DNA of 54,373 nucleotides. Source: Burkholderiales bacterium. Its GTDB lineage: Bacteria; Pseudomonadota; Gammaproteobacteria; Burkholderiales; Burkholderiaceae_C. This document shows, piece by piece, positions 8,771 through 17,083 of this stretch. Position 1 is the first letter of the stretch, and the number at the start of each line of letters is the position of its first letter. The position numbers and the translations under genes were made by a program. The notes beneath the pieces were generated by a model, which searched no databases, had not been told where the DNA came from, and worked only from the letters and a program-made list of their open reading frames with translations. The stretch is taken from contig CANCFV010000013.1 in NCBI GenBank assembly GCA_947377275.1, positions 1-54,373 on the forward strand, written 5' to 3'.

Positions 8771-9564
8771 ACCTGCCCCAGGTCACCCTCTGCTGCGTCG
8801 ACACACGGTTGCCCCACATGGCCCTGGATGCCATGCTCACGTGCATGGGCCACGCACAGTTCGGCCAGGCCATCTTGTTCACGCGGCCTGACCATGGGCT
8901 GATCGATGTCCCTGCCGGCGTCGACGTCGTGACCTTGGACAGCATCAATTCCATCGAGGCATACTCGAACTTCCTCCTCAAGGGCATGCTGCCCTACCTG
9001 CACACCTCGCACATGCTGATCGTCCAGTGGGACGGCTACGTGATCGACCCCGGCATGTGGGAAGACGCCTTCCTCGGCGTGGATTACATCGGCGCGGTGT
9101 GGCCTCAGTTCCACGATGGGCACCGGGTCGGCAACGGCGGCTTTTCGCTGCGCTCACGCAAGCTGCTCGAAGCGATGACGGACGCACGTTTGCCAGCCCA
9201 CCACCCCGAAGACATTTGCATCGCGCGAACCCACCGTGCTGCACTCGAAAGCCAATGGGCCATTCGGTTTGCCGACGAGGCCATGGCACACCGTTTTGCC
9301 TTTGAACGTGAACGCCCCAGCCCACGCAGCTTTGGCTTCCACGGCATGTCCAACATGGCCAACCTGCTCAGCGAACCACAGCTTGAGCGTTTCATGGCGC
9401 AGGCGCCAGCGCCGCTCTTTGGCAGCACCGAAGCGCGGGGCTTCATCAAGCACCTGATCGCACGCGGATTCAAGCGCGTGGCCAAACAAGCCCTGGCCAA
9501 GCGTCGTCAAGCCAAACCCATGGATGCAGGCGACATCCGACTGTGGGCCAGATTGGTCCTGTGA
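8764..9564 (+). CDS. DUF5672-family protein, putative glycosyltransferase
   Basis: A 266-residue protein starting at the ATG at 8764, 7 bases inside the previous gene. It resembles DUF5672: 'VTLCCVDTRLP' at the start, 'LIVQWDGYVIDP' in the middle (DG near residue 92), then 'GAVWPQF' and 'GNGGFSLRSRKLL'. This arrangement looks like a GT-A fold, with the WDG taking the place of a DxD metal site and GNGGFSLR resembling the acceptor loop of GT families. DUF5672 proteins are often found in glycan clusters of bacteria and algae, but no activity is known to me. The position among glycosyltransferase genes supports a sugar-transfer role. Confidence 0.72.
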   Translation: MLNLPQVTLCCVDTRLPHMALDAMLTCMGHAQFGQAILFTRPDHGLIDVPAGVDVVTLDSINSIEAYSNFLLKGMLPYLHTSHMLIVQWDGYVIDPGMWEDAFLGVDYIGAVWPQFHDGHRVGNGGFSLRSRKLLEAMTDARLPAHHPEDICIARTHRAALESQWAIRFADEAMAHRFAFERERPSPRSFGFHGMSNMANLLSEPQLERFMAQAPAPLFGSTEARGFIKHLIARGFKRVAKQALAKRRQAKPMDAGDIRLWARLVL

Positions 9565-9570
9565 CGCACC

Positions 9571-10413
9571 ATGAAAATCATCGACGCCTTTTGCTTCTTC
9601 AACGAACTGGACATGCTGGAGTTACGGCTGAGCATCCTCGACCCGTTCGTCGACCACTTTGTCATCGTCGAGGCGGACCACACCTTCTCCGGCAAACCCA
9701 AAACATCTTGCTATGAAGCCAATGCTCCTCGGTTTGCACGCTTCTCGCACAAGGTCACACACCACGTCGCGCGGATCAACACCGATGCCCTCGACTTCTC
9801 CAAACGCCCAGAGCGTTTTGACAAGAGCACGGATTTCTGGAAAGTCGAATTCATCCAACGCAATGCGATTGCCGATGCACTGAAAGCCTTTGCGCCAGAC
9901 GATCTCGCCATCGCGAGCGACGTGGATGAAATTCCATCCCCTGCGGCATTGCAACGCATCCGTCAGTCTTGGTTGGCACGCCAGTGGGTCAGTTGGATCC
10001 CCCACATTTGTCGGCAAGAAGAGTTCTACTACAACGCCACGAATCTGCGCGATGACGTTTGCCTCGGCTCCATCGTCACGTCCTGCAAGAGCTTCCAGCG
10101 CTACACGCCACAAAAGATCCGTGACAAGCGCAAACGCTTACCGAAAATAGCCAACGGTGGCTATCACTTCTCGTATTTCATGACGCCGGAGTTGATTGCC
10201 AACAAGATCAGCTCGTTCTCGCACCAAGAGTTCAACACCGAAAGCTACAAAGCCCACGAGCGAATCGAGGCTTGCATCGAAGGCAGCACGGACTTGTTCA
10301 ACAGGCCCATCAACTCCAAGCGAGTGGCGCTGAGCCACTTTCCCGTGGAGGTCAGTGAACCACTCAAACACTTCCCGCTGTTTTGCGGTCAGCAAAGCAA
10401 CAAGAGCCCATGA
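9571..10413 (+). CDS. GT17-family glycosyltransferase (beta-1,4-N-acetylglucosaminyltransferase-like)
   Basis: A 280-residue protein with clear GT17 features: 'IIDAFCFFNELDMLELRL' at the start, 'FVIVEADHTFSGKPK' near residues 30-45 and an acidic site in 'IASDVDEIPS' around residues 111-120. 'GGYHFSYF' near residue 192 is also characteristic. GT17 includes the eukaryotic enzyme that adds bisecting GlcNAc; bacterial members are known in glycan loci but their acceptors are mostly undefined. The gene starts 6 bases after the DUF5672 gene and overlaps the next gene by 4. Family call is confident; the sugar transferred is inferred only from family. Confidence 0.82.
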   Translation: MKIIDAFCFFNELDMLELRLSILDPFVDHFVIVEADHTFSGKPKTSCYEANAPRFARFSHKVTHHVARINTDALDFSKRPERFDKSTDFWKVEFIQRNAIADALKAFAPDDLAIASDVDEIPSPAALQRIRQSWLARQWVSWIPHICRQEEFYYNATNLRDDVCLGSIVTSCKSFQRYTPQKIRDKRKRLPKIANGGYHFSYFMTPELIANKISSFSHQEFNTESYKAHERIEACIEGSTDLFNRPINSKRVALSHFPVEVSEPLKHFPLFCGQQSNKSP

Positions 10414-11222
10414 CATCGTCGACGAAAGCAACGTTTTGCTACTTGGTTCAAGGCCAGGTCAGTGACATCGACGCAATGGACGGCGTCATGCAAGGCCGTG
10501 AGTGGATCTCATTGACGTGGGACCGCCCCAGAGCGGGCTCCATCCACCTACCCAAATCGACTTGGTCGGAGGGACGGCGCAAACTTTGCCATGAAGCTCT
10601 GAACCGGGGTCGGGGGGACTACATCATCTTCATGGACGGGGATGCATTGACCACGCCGTCGCAATTGGCGACGTTCGAAGACACTGTCCGCGCGCTCAAG
10701 CCCGCAGTCGCGGTACCTCGGGTACCCAAGACAGAGCGCTTCACCAAAAAAATCGACTGCACAAAACCTTGGGTCTTGGCTTACGAGTCCGACGAGCAGT
10801 TCCAATGCTTCGACGCCAGAATCCTGACGGATCACCTTGGAGGGAGTCCCTATGTTTCAGAGTACGACCAGACCTCTTGGTGGTATCCGTGCGTGCTCAA
10901 TCAAAGGTTGATACGCAAGCATTACTGGCGATCGTTCATCCAGGTCAACGGCACCGTCGTGAGCAACGATGCGCACGGGTGCTACCCAAACAGCTATGAC
11001 GCCCGGTACATCCTCAATGAGGCTCGCAGGTTGGGTGTCGGTGGCATGTTTCCGCTGTCTGCTGGAGGTCGCTTCGTTGAGCAAGGTGCCGGCAAATGGG
11101 CTCTGATCTTGGACAAGCGGATTTTCGTCCTGATGAGCTGGCTGTCACCGTGGCTGTACAAACCTTTTGATCCGTCGATCAAGCCACGGCTCCACGCCAA
11201 CCTTCGACGCATGATCAAGTGA
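10410..11222 (+). CDS. Putative GT-A-fold glycosyltransferase, unclassified
   Basis: A 270-residue protein. I start it at the ATG at 10410, which overlaps the GT17 stop by 4 bases. It shows 'YIIFMDGDAL' near residues 71-80, a DxD-like metal and nucleotide-sugar site, followed by 'TPSQLATFEDTVRALKP' as in GT2-like enzymes. The C-terminal half (FIQVNGTVVSNDAHG) does not match a family I can name. A C-terminal stretch with 'FVLMSWLSPWLY' is amphipathic and could attach to the membrane. It is the last gene of the six-gene operon and ends beside the - strand membrane-protein remnant. Confidence 0.6.
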   Translation: MTSSTKATFCYLVQGQVSDIDAMDGVMQGREWISLTWDRPRAGSIHLPKSTWSEGRRKLCHEALNRGRGDYIIFMDGDALTTPSQLATFEDTVRALKPAVAVPRVPKTERFTKKIDCTKPWVLAYESDEQFQCFDARILTDHLGGSPYVSEYDQTSWWYPCVLNQRLIRKHYWRSFIQVNGTVVSNDAHGCYPNSYDARYILNEARRLGVGGMFPLSAGGRFVEQGAGKWALILDKRIFVLMSWLSPWLYKPFDPSIKPRLHANLRRMIK

Positions 11223-11585
11223 TCATTTGGCAGTCGCCCCATGCGATGGAGCGTCATTGAGATCGCCAAAGGCAGCGCCAGAGGAATGACCAACGTGACG
11301 ACATTGACATATCGCCACATCAAGGTGAACGCGGGCAGCCACAGCACGACAAGCCCCGACAACACATAGACTTGGAATGCCCGGGTTCTGTGCTGAGACA
11401 AGATCACCGGCGAGGGGATCAAGAAAATCAGTCTGTAAGCCCAGTTGTGAAAAAAAAGTGGCTTCCGATGAAAATCCACATGGAGGCCAAGCACAGCTCC
11501 ATCTGGTCGGCACTGATTTCCGACAATGCACAGGGTACCAGAATGGAAGCAGCCTTCTTCATGCTGACCTGCGCGAGCGTCAAAG
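11223..11585 (-). pseudogene. Frameshifted remnant of a polytopic membrane protein (C-terminal part)
   Basis: Between two convergent genes, the - strand reads like the end of an integral membrane protein, split over two frames. The first part runs from about 11562 to 11450 (ILVPCALSEISADQ, ASMWIFIGSHFFF). The second runs from about 11455 to 11225 (HNWAYRLIFLIP, VYVLSGLVVLWLP, VVTLVIPLALPLAISM). They meet at a run of eight A's on the + strand (11450-11457); one extra base would join them. The 'NWAYRLIFLIP' block resembles the last helices of polymerase-like or DUF2029-like membrane proteins in glycan clusters. The N-terminal part is gone. It may be a dead gene or contain a sequencing error. 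Confidence 0.5.
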
Positions 11586-12689
11586 TCAGCCCGGGAACGA
11601 CGCCACAAGCCCGGCGATGCGTTGCTGCTCTGCCTCGGTCAAACCTGGGTACATCGGCAAGCTCAGAACCTCTTTGCTGAGTTGTTCTGCCAGCGGATAG
11701 CTGGCGCCCGGCATCTGGGCTGCGTAGCAGGCTTGTTGGTGCGGTGCGATTGGGTAGTGAATCACCGTTTGAACACCATGAGCCTGAAGGTGGCTCTGCA
11801 ATGCATCTCGGTGAAAGCTTCTGATCACATACAGATGCCAAACCGGGTCGGCCCAGGAAGGGACAAACGGGCACTGGACCACGTGGCTAGGGAGCAGTTC
11901 GGCGTACAAGGCCGCAATGGCTCGACGCTCCTGGTTCCACAGATCCAATTGACGCAACTTCACACTGAGGATGGCCGCCTGGATCTCGTCCAGTCGGCTG
12001 TTGCAACCCAGCACTTGGTGGTCGTATTTCTTCTCTGAGCCATAGTTGCGCAACATCCGCACTTTGCGCGCAATTTCAGCATCTTGGGTGACCACAGCAC
12101 CGCCATCGCCCAGTGCACCCAGGTTCTTACCTGGGTAAAAGCTGGTGGCTGCAGCATGGCCGAGCGATCCAGTGGGCCGCCCCTTGTACAGGGCGCCCTG
12201 GGCTTGGGCATTGTCTTCGATGACGATGAGATCATGCTCATGGGCAAGCGCCATGATCGGGTCCATGTCCGCGGGTTGCCCGTACAAGTGGACCGGCATG
12301 ACGCAGCGCGTGCGCGGCCCCACTGCTGCAGCCACTCGGGCAGGGTCCAGGTTGTGTGTCTGTTCGTCAGGCTCTACCGGGACAAGTGTCGCACCGACAG
12401 CGGTCACGGCAAGCCAGGTTGCAATGAACGTGTTGCTCGGCACGATCACTTCATCGCCGGGACCTATGCCATACGCCTTCAGCAGCAAGACGATTGCGTC
12501 CAAACCGTTCCCGACACCAACACAGTGCTCTACTTGGCAGTAGGCTGCAAATTCTCGCTCGAAAGCTTCGAGCTTGGGGCCTTGAATGAACCAGCCCGAC
12601 TGCAGAACGCCCTGTATGGCCGACTGCAACTCGGTTGCGATCTGATCGTGTTGTCTCTTGAGGTCAACGAAGGGAATGATTTCAGCCAA
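11586..12689 (-). CDS. dTDP-3-keto-6-deoxyhexose aminotransferase (QdtB/FdtB-like, DegT/DnrJ/EryC1 family)
   Basis: PLP-dependent sugar aminotransferase of 367 residues. The internal aldimine lysine is K188 in [14 protein letters not shown], and the PLP-contacting Asp is D159 in EDNAQAQGA. 'GNGLDAI' near residue 61 binds the cofactor phosphate. Fold type I enzymes with this pattern make dTDP-3-amino-3,6-dideoxyhexoses (Quip3N or Fucp3N). The start is a TTG with an AGGAG site 6 bases upstream, and the first residues ([13 protein letters not shown]) match the family start. It lies 14 bases after the 3,4-ketoisomerase gene, the normal pairing. It could also act on another 3-keto sugar, but the pairing makes this the best call. 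Confidence 0.85.
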   Translation of the reverse strand: MAEIIPFVDLKRQHDQIATELQSAIQGVLQSGWFIQGPKLEAFEREFAAYCQVEHCVGVGNGLDAIVLLLKAYGIGPGDEVIVPSNTFIATWLAVTAVGATLVPVEPDEQTHNLDPARVAAAVGPRTRCVMPVHLYGQPADMDPIMALAHEHDLIVIEDNAQAQGALYKGRPTGSLGHAAATSFYPGKNLGALGDGGAVVTQDAEIARKVRMLRNYGSEKKYDHQVLGCNSRLDEIQAAILSVKLRQLDLWNQERRAIAALYAELLPSHVVQCPFVPSWADPVWHLYVIRSFHRDALQSHLQAHGVQTVIHYPIAPHQQACYAAQMPGASYPLAEQLSKEVLSLPMYPGLTEAEQQRIAGLVASFPG

Positions 12690-12703
12690 GTGGGGCTCCT
12701 CTG

Positions 12704-13126
12704 TCAGGCTGGGTGCTTCTTGTGTTTGGAAGCCTGAGCGAACTCGTCGTAATGACGGTAGTAATCAGATTCCTCGTAGCGTTCAGAAGCCATGACCAGG
12801 CAAACGGCCGCAGAGGAAAAGTTGTCGATTTCTCGCCAGATCATGGTGGGGATCAGCAGCCCGTCGTAACTGCGGTTGAGGTGAACGGTCTTGCGCTCCG
12901 TGCCATCGTCAAGGTGAATGTCGAACGATCCGGATATGGCGATGATGAGCTGTTGCAGCGCCTTGTGTGCGTGGCCACCACGCTCTGCGCCGCCTGGCAC
13001 GTCGTAAAGATAGTACACACGCTTGATGTCGAAGGGGATGTGATTGTGGCCCTCGATGAACGTCAGGTTCCCCCTCGGGTCCGATATTTTGGGCAGCTTG
13101 ATCAGCTTGCAGTCATGGATGCTCAT
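12704..13126 (-). CDS. dTDP-4-keto-6-deoxyglucose 3,4-ketoisomerase (QdtA/FdtA-like cupin)
   Basis: Small cupin of 140 residues in the WxcM/QdtA/FdtA family, which moves the keto group of dTDP-4-keto-6-deoxyglucose from C4 to C3. The catalytic histidines lie in RGGHAHK (H52 and H54), followed by the cupin strands '[15 protein letters not shown]' and '[13 protein letters not shown]'. A good Shine-Dalgarno (AAGGAGAGG) precedes the ATG. The next gene is the matching aminotransferase. RmlA and RmlB, needed to make the substrate, are not in the window. I cannot separate the gluco (Qdt) from the galacto (Fdt) product by eye. Confidence 0.87.
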   Translation of the reverse strand: MSIHDCKLIKLPKISDPRGNLTFIEGHNHIPFDIKRVYYLYDVPGGAERGGHAHKALQQLIIAISGSFDIHLDDGTERKTVHLNRSYDGLLIPTMIWREIDNFSSAAVCLVMASERYEESDYYRHYDEFAQASKHKKHPA

Positions 13127-13288
13127 GAACCTCTCCTTGCAGGGTTACCTTCAGCGGATTTGTTTTTTAGTGGGGCTATCAGCCCCATGGTGTGGACGAT
13201 CAATCGAAACTCCAGGGTCTGAGCCTCGGTGGAACCATGGCTGGCTCAGATGAATGACCAGAGGTCGTCGGGCCAAAGACATTGCACC

Positions 13289-14791
13289 TCAAAGCGGCTG
13301 TCGCCAAGCATAGAACCAAAGCTTGAGCGAACTGATATCGAACCAGCCAAAGGTGGCCCTGTGTGCGCCACTGATGGCTCGCAATTGTGCCAATGACAAG
13401 CCTGCCTTCTTGCGAGGCGGCAGGACGGACCGGGCAGCCAGGCCCCGATGCCGCTCGGTGTCGAGACGAGGCGGATGCGCTGACAACTCTTGAGGCAAGG
13501 GCGAGCGGTGACCGAGCAAGAGTGCATCCACGCGGGCTCTGACGGTTGCAGGGGCATGCTCAGCCATGCAGCGCAAGCGCACGGACTCTTGGCGTTGACG
13601 CATTGCCAGCTCACCGGAAATGATTTGTGTACAAGCCTGGACAAATTCAGTCTCGTCGGCAGCGCGCAATGCATCAGCCACGCTGTAGCCCCACACCAGC
13701 CCCCAAAGCGCGGCGACCGGGCGACCGGCCATCACTGCCTCAGGAAAGGCCGTACCGCTTGACCAAGGATGGCTGTCAACATAAATCGCACACTGCTCAA
13801 GCAAGGCCTTGTACTGGGCTTTGGGCAGTGACTTCATGACCTGCACGCGGTCGCCGTAGCGCAAACGCAGCGACCACCACCACCAGTCTTTGCTGCCGGC
13901 GCCGACGACCACCAGGCGCAGCTCTGGCAATGCGTCAAGCACCATGCGCAACGATCGCGGCAGTGACTGACCAGCAACCGGCCTGAACTTGTAGGAGGCA
14001 CCGCCAGTGAGCATGAAGGGCAACGCCGCTGCCCCGACGCGAGCCGCAGGTGAAGACGACACACCAGAAACCTCGATCGGAAGTCCAATGAAGGTGCCGC
14101 GATCAACCAAACCTCGGCTGGCTTGAAGCCCCCACCCATATGCACTGATCTCGAGCACCTCATCTGCTGCGCCAATGCCAACCGAAAAAACATGATCGGC
14201 ATGATTGACGAAAAAGACCTTCAAAGATGGACGCAACCGCTTAGCCAGACGCACGGCAACGGCCGATGTGACATCGTGGGGATGAATGTGCAGGAAGACC
14301 ACCTTGTGACGCAGCATCACCCGAACCATGGCTTCTATCTGCAACGCCGCAGGCAACCCAGGGCGCAGCGTGCTTACCTGGTCGGGTGAGAGCGCCAGGA
14401 TCTGCGAGACCTCGTCGCGAGATGACATCGCGGACACCAACGCATGGGCCGGTCGCTCTGCCCCTTGCATCAAGATACGCATCAGCTGGGAATGGCCACC
14501 CGAGCGGTAAACGAATGTGGCCACGTGCAACTCAGTTGCATCAGGCTGCCCCGCGGCTTGATGCAACTCTTCCCACACCGCCTCATTCGACGCCCAAGCC
14601 TTCTGCAGGACGGTCAACTCGATGCTGTCTTGTCGGTAAATCCCACAAGGGTTTTCGCACAGATAAAACGCCAGCCACTCTGCGTAGGCCAAGGCTGTCC
14701 CCAGATCGTCAGCGCATTGAACCAATGCCATGACTCGGCCACAAAACGCCTCGAGACGCATGTGGTGGGTATGAGAGCCAGGAAAGACCAT
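13289..14791 (-). CDS. Putative GT-B-fold glycosyltransferase
   Basis: A 500-residue protein with a GT-B-like C-terminal half. It has 'FLHIHPHDVTSAVAVRLAKR' near residues 165-185, the acceptor-domain entry 'FFVNHADHVFSVG', and a donor-domain block 'GRPVAALWGLVWGYSVADAL' around residues 350-375. The last 80 residues are basic, proline-rich and probably disordered. I do not recognise the family. An in-frame GTG at 14818 gives nine more residues, and neither start has a clear Shine-Dalgarno. It lies between the acetyltransferase and ketoisomerase genes, so it may transfer the 3-amino-3,6-dideoxyhexose made by its neighbours; that is inference from position. Confidence 0.55.
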   Translation of the reverse strand: MVFPGSHTHHMRLEAFCGRVMALVQCADDLGTALAYAEWLAFYLCENPCGIYRQDSIELTVLQKAWASNEAVWEELHQAAGQPDATELHVATFVYRSGGHSQLMRILMQGAERPAHALVSAMSSRDEVSQILALSPDQVSTLRPGLPAALQIEAMVRVMLRHKVVFLHIHPHDVTSAVAVRLAKRLRPSLKVFFVNHADHVFSVGIGAADEVLEISAYGWGLQASRGLVDRGTFIGLPIEVSGVSSSPAARVGAAALPFMLTGGASYKFRPVAGQSLPRSLRMVLDALPELRLVVVGAGSKDWWWWSLRLRYGDRVQVMKSLPKAQYKALLEQCAIYVDSHPWSSGTAFPEAVMAGRPVAALWGLVWGYSVADALRAADETEFVQACTQIISGELAMRQRQESVRLRCMAEHAPATVRARVDALLLGHRSPLPQELSAHPPRLDTERHRGLAARSVLPPRKKAGLSLAQLRAISGAHRATFGWFDISSLKLWFYAWRQPL

Positions 14792-14904
14792 GAAGGGACT
14801 GCGAAAGAGATGGCGCACGCACCGGGCTCACATTTTAAGCCGTTTGACTTCGACAAAGAGGTAGCTCAGCGTCCCGAAGCGTCGGAGGTGATCGCCGTCA
14901 CCAC

Positions 14905-15588
14905 TCACCGATAGATGTCACGCGTCGACTCCCGGCTGAGCCGCTCGAATTCATCAGTGATGGCCAGCAGGCGCGGCGACGTCGGGCGCTCGCCTTTCAG
15001 CAAGTACGCCTCAATCTCTTCGCGCTCCGCCTCGAAGCCAAACTTGTCGATGGCGTAATGATTCACCCCCAGCGGCTTGCCAGGCACATACTTGCCAAAC
15101 GGCGGGATGTTTTTCATCACCGCGGCGCCCATACCTGCGATGGCATAGTGCCCAAGTACCGAGTACTGGTGCACGGTGCAACCCAGCGCGATGTTCACGC
15201 CGGGCAACAAAACCGAGATGCCGCCCAGCGCCACGTGCGGTGTGATCACGACGTCGTCGTGGATCACCGCATCGTGCGGTACGTGAACCCCCTGCATCAG
15301 GTAGACCCGATTCTTGATTTCCGTGACTTCTCGGTAGCACGGCTTCTGAATGGCGGTGAACTCTCGGATGATGTTGTCATTGCCAATCCTGATCAGACAC
15401 GCAGAACTGTCGTACCTTGGATTGCGAGTGTCCTGTCCTGACGTACCGATCACCACATGGGGGCCGATGATGTTGTTGTGTCCGATGGTGGTCGGCCCAT
15501 AGATGATGCAGTAAGCACCGACCTCATTGCCGTCGCCCAACTCGACTCCGGGCCCGACGATTGCGGTAGGGTGAATGATGTTTGCCAT
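14905..15588 (-). CDS. LpxA-like left-handed beta-helix acyltransferase (possible QdtC-type N-acetyltransferase)
   Basis: A 227-residue protein made of hexapeptide repeats ('IIHPTAIVGPGVELGDG', 'IGHNNIIGPHVVIG', 'IRIGNDNIIREFTAI'), which form a left-handed beta helix. A helical C-terminal tail follows. It resembles LpxA in the first 150 residues but is shorter than LpxA (about 260) and lies in a sugar-modification operon. QdtC, which N-acetylates dTDP-Quip3N, is known to be LpxA-like, so this is the best candidate for the missing third step beside the QdtA/QdtB pair. The ATG at 15588 is preferred because the first repeat starts at once; a GTG at 15609 is possible. Alternative: O-acetyltransferase. 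Confidence 0.65.
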   Translation of the reverse strand: MANIIHPTAIVGPGVELGDGNEVGAYCIIYGPTTIGHNNIIGPHVVIGTSGQDTRNPRYDSSACLIRIGNDNIIREFTAIQKPCYREVTEIKNRVYLMQGVHVPHDAVIHDDVVITPHVALGGISVLLPGVNIALGCTVHQYSVLGHYAIAGMGAAVMKNIPPFGKYVPGKPLGVNHYAIDKFGFEAEREEIEAYLLKGERPTSPRLLAITDEFERLSRESTRDIYR

Positions 15589-15641
15589 GACTTTTTGGTA
15601 TTGATTCACCGAATTTTGGCCATTCGCGCCAAAGGCGAACG

Positions 15642-16910
15642 CTACGCCTCATAGGCGCGCCGCATCGCGTCCACAGGGGCGGTGAAACTGGAGTGGACAC
15701 CATGCGGGCAACCTGCTTGGGGCTCGCACAGTATGTATTCCACCTGCACGCCCAAGGAATCGGCCAGGTTGTGCCAGTAAAAGTACGGCGTGGCCGGGTG
15801 GGTGGACATCATGATGCCGATGCGGCTGCCAGGCCTCGCGAAAATCAAGTTTGCCATGGCGGCCCCGGTAGGCCCGATCACCATGCGCGCACGATGAAAA
15901 ACCCGCACCTGCTCGTCAAAGGTCAGCGTCTCGGGCGCTATCACCTGCCACCCCTTGCTGGCAACGAACGCATCCAACTCAGCTTGATTGAGCACGTTGC
16001 GACGGCCGGAGTTTCGGCGAATAAACAGCACCTGATCTTGAGGGTCGTCCTCATGCAAGCCAAGGCGCCCCTTGATGGCATCCACCATCACACGCAACGC
16101 CTGCGCAGAAAAAGTCCCATGCGACCTCTGAAGGCCGTCGGGTGCGCGTGGCTCAAAAGGAATGTGCCCCGGCTGTGACAGGTGATGGAGTCGATCCACT
16201 CGGATGCATTGCCTGCCAGGCACCACGATCACCTTCTGATCGGATGGCAGCACTAACTCAAGCGCACGCATGATGTTGGTATGCAGGCCAGCATCCACCA
16301 AAATAGGCACCCGCGCACCTTCCCCCATTTTTGCCCATAAAGCGGCTTTGGGCAGACTCTCTGTCAACCAATGCGCGTAGTTGGGTGCCGTGGCTGAGAG
16401 CAAGCTGAGGGCGACCGGGAGATGGTGGGGCCGCGTCTTGATGATCGGACAAGTGAGCGTCCGAGTTTTCACATCGACGTGCGTGCCGGGCAGATACTCC
16501 TCGGGCAGCAGATCAGATTGAGGCCGGATCATGTCGTGGAGCAGCACATGCTTGTCGGCATACAACAGATCGGAGAGGCTCTTCACTGTTGCGCCTCGAA
16601 CCACGCGATGAATCACGGCGGGATGAACTCGGTCATTCGGCCGACACGCCTCAAGCAGTGCCTCGTCCCCGACTGCGGCGTGAACCGAGTGGCGCGCCAA
16701 AATGGTTTGCGGTAGCCACGTCGTTGTGCGCGCGCGAACAACGCCCTGATACGCCGACAACGATTCGATGGACAAAACGTCCGGTCGCAGAAACCAGCGG
16801 GTCATGCGCCTGGAGCGCAGACATTTCCGAACCCACCGTGATGGTGGTTGCTCTGGCAACTCCTTGATATCGCTCATTTTTATCAGACTGGCTACGCCGA
16901 ATCGAGCCAT
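15642..16910 (-). CDS. GT61-family glycosyltransferase
   Basis: A 422-residue protein of the GT61 (DUF563) family. 'NYAHWLTESLPKAALWAKM' lies near residues 175-193, and the C-terminal 'VIGPTGAAMANLIFARPGS' near 340-358 is characteristic of the donor domain. GT61 enzymes in bacteria are retaining or inverting transferases acting on cytoplasmic glycan precursors; plant members add xylose or arabinose. No signal peptide is seen. The ATG at 16910 or an internal ATG at 16877 could be the start; neither has a clear Shine-Dalgarno. It is the first gene of the five-gene - strand group ending at 11586, and it faces the divergent ATP-grasp/HAD gene across about 170 bases. Confidence 0.78.
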   Translation of the reverse strand: MARFGVASLIKMSDIKELPEQPPSRWVRKCLRSRRMTRWFLRPDVLSIESLSAYQGVVRARTTTWLPQTILARHSVHAAVGDEALLEACRPNDRVHPAVIHRVVRGATVKSLSDLLYADKHVLLHDMIRPQSDLLPEEYLPGTHVDVKTRTLTCPIIKTRPHHLPVALSLLSATAPNYAHWLTESLPKAALWAKMGEGARVPILVDAGLHTNIMRALELVLPSDQKVIVVPGRQCIRVDRLHHLSQPGHIPFEPRAPDGLQRSHGTFSAQALRVMVDAIKGRLGLHEDDPQDQVLFIRRNSGRRNVLNQAELDAFVASKGWQVIAPETLTFDEQVRVFHRARMVIGPTGAAMANLIFARPGSRIGIMMSTHPATPYFYWHNLADSLGVQVEYILCEPQAGCPHGVHSSFTAPVDAMRRAYEA

Positions 16911-17083
16911 TCATCATGAACCGTGGCTGATCGAAACGCTGGATTTTACGGCAAAGCTCACGTGTCCCCAACGCAAAAAATTGAAGCGAAACCCAGATGT
17001 TAAAGTCTTCGACGTTTTAGCCCCTCGCCATGGGCAACTCGGGGCCGCATGCACAGCGCCCAAAAACCTCATCCGATCCATAC

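Noticed and set aside
17030-17083. Earlier start of the ATP-grasp/HAD gene at 17030
   Set aside because: The 18 extra residues are not like the start of ATP-grasp proteins and there is no Shine-Dalgarno; kept only as an alternative.
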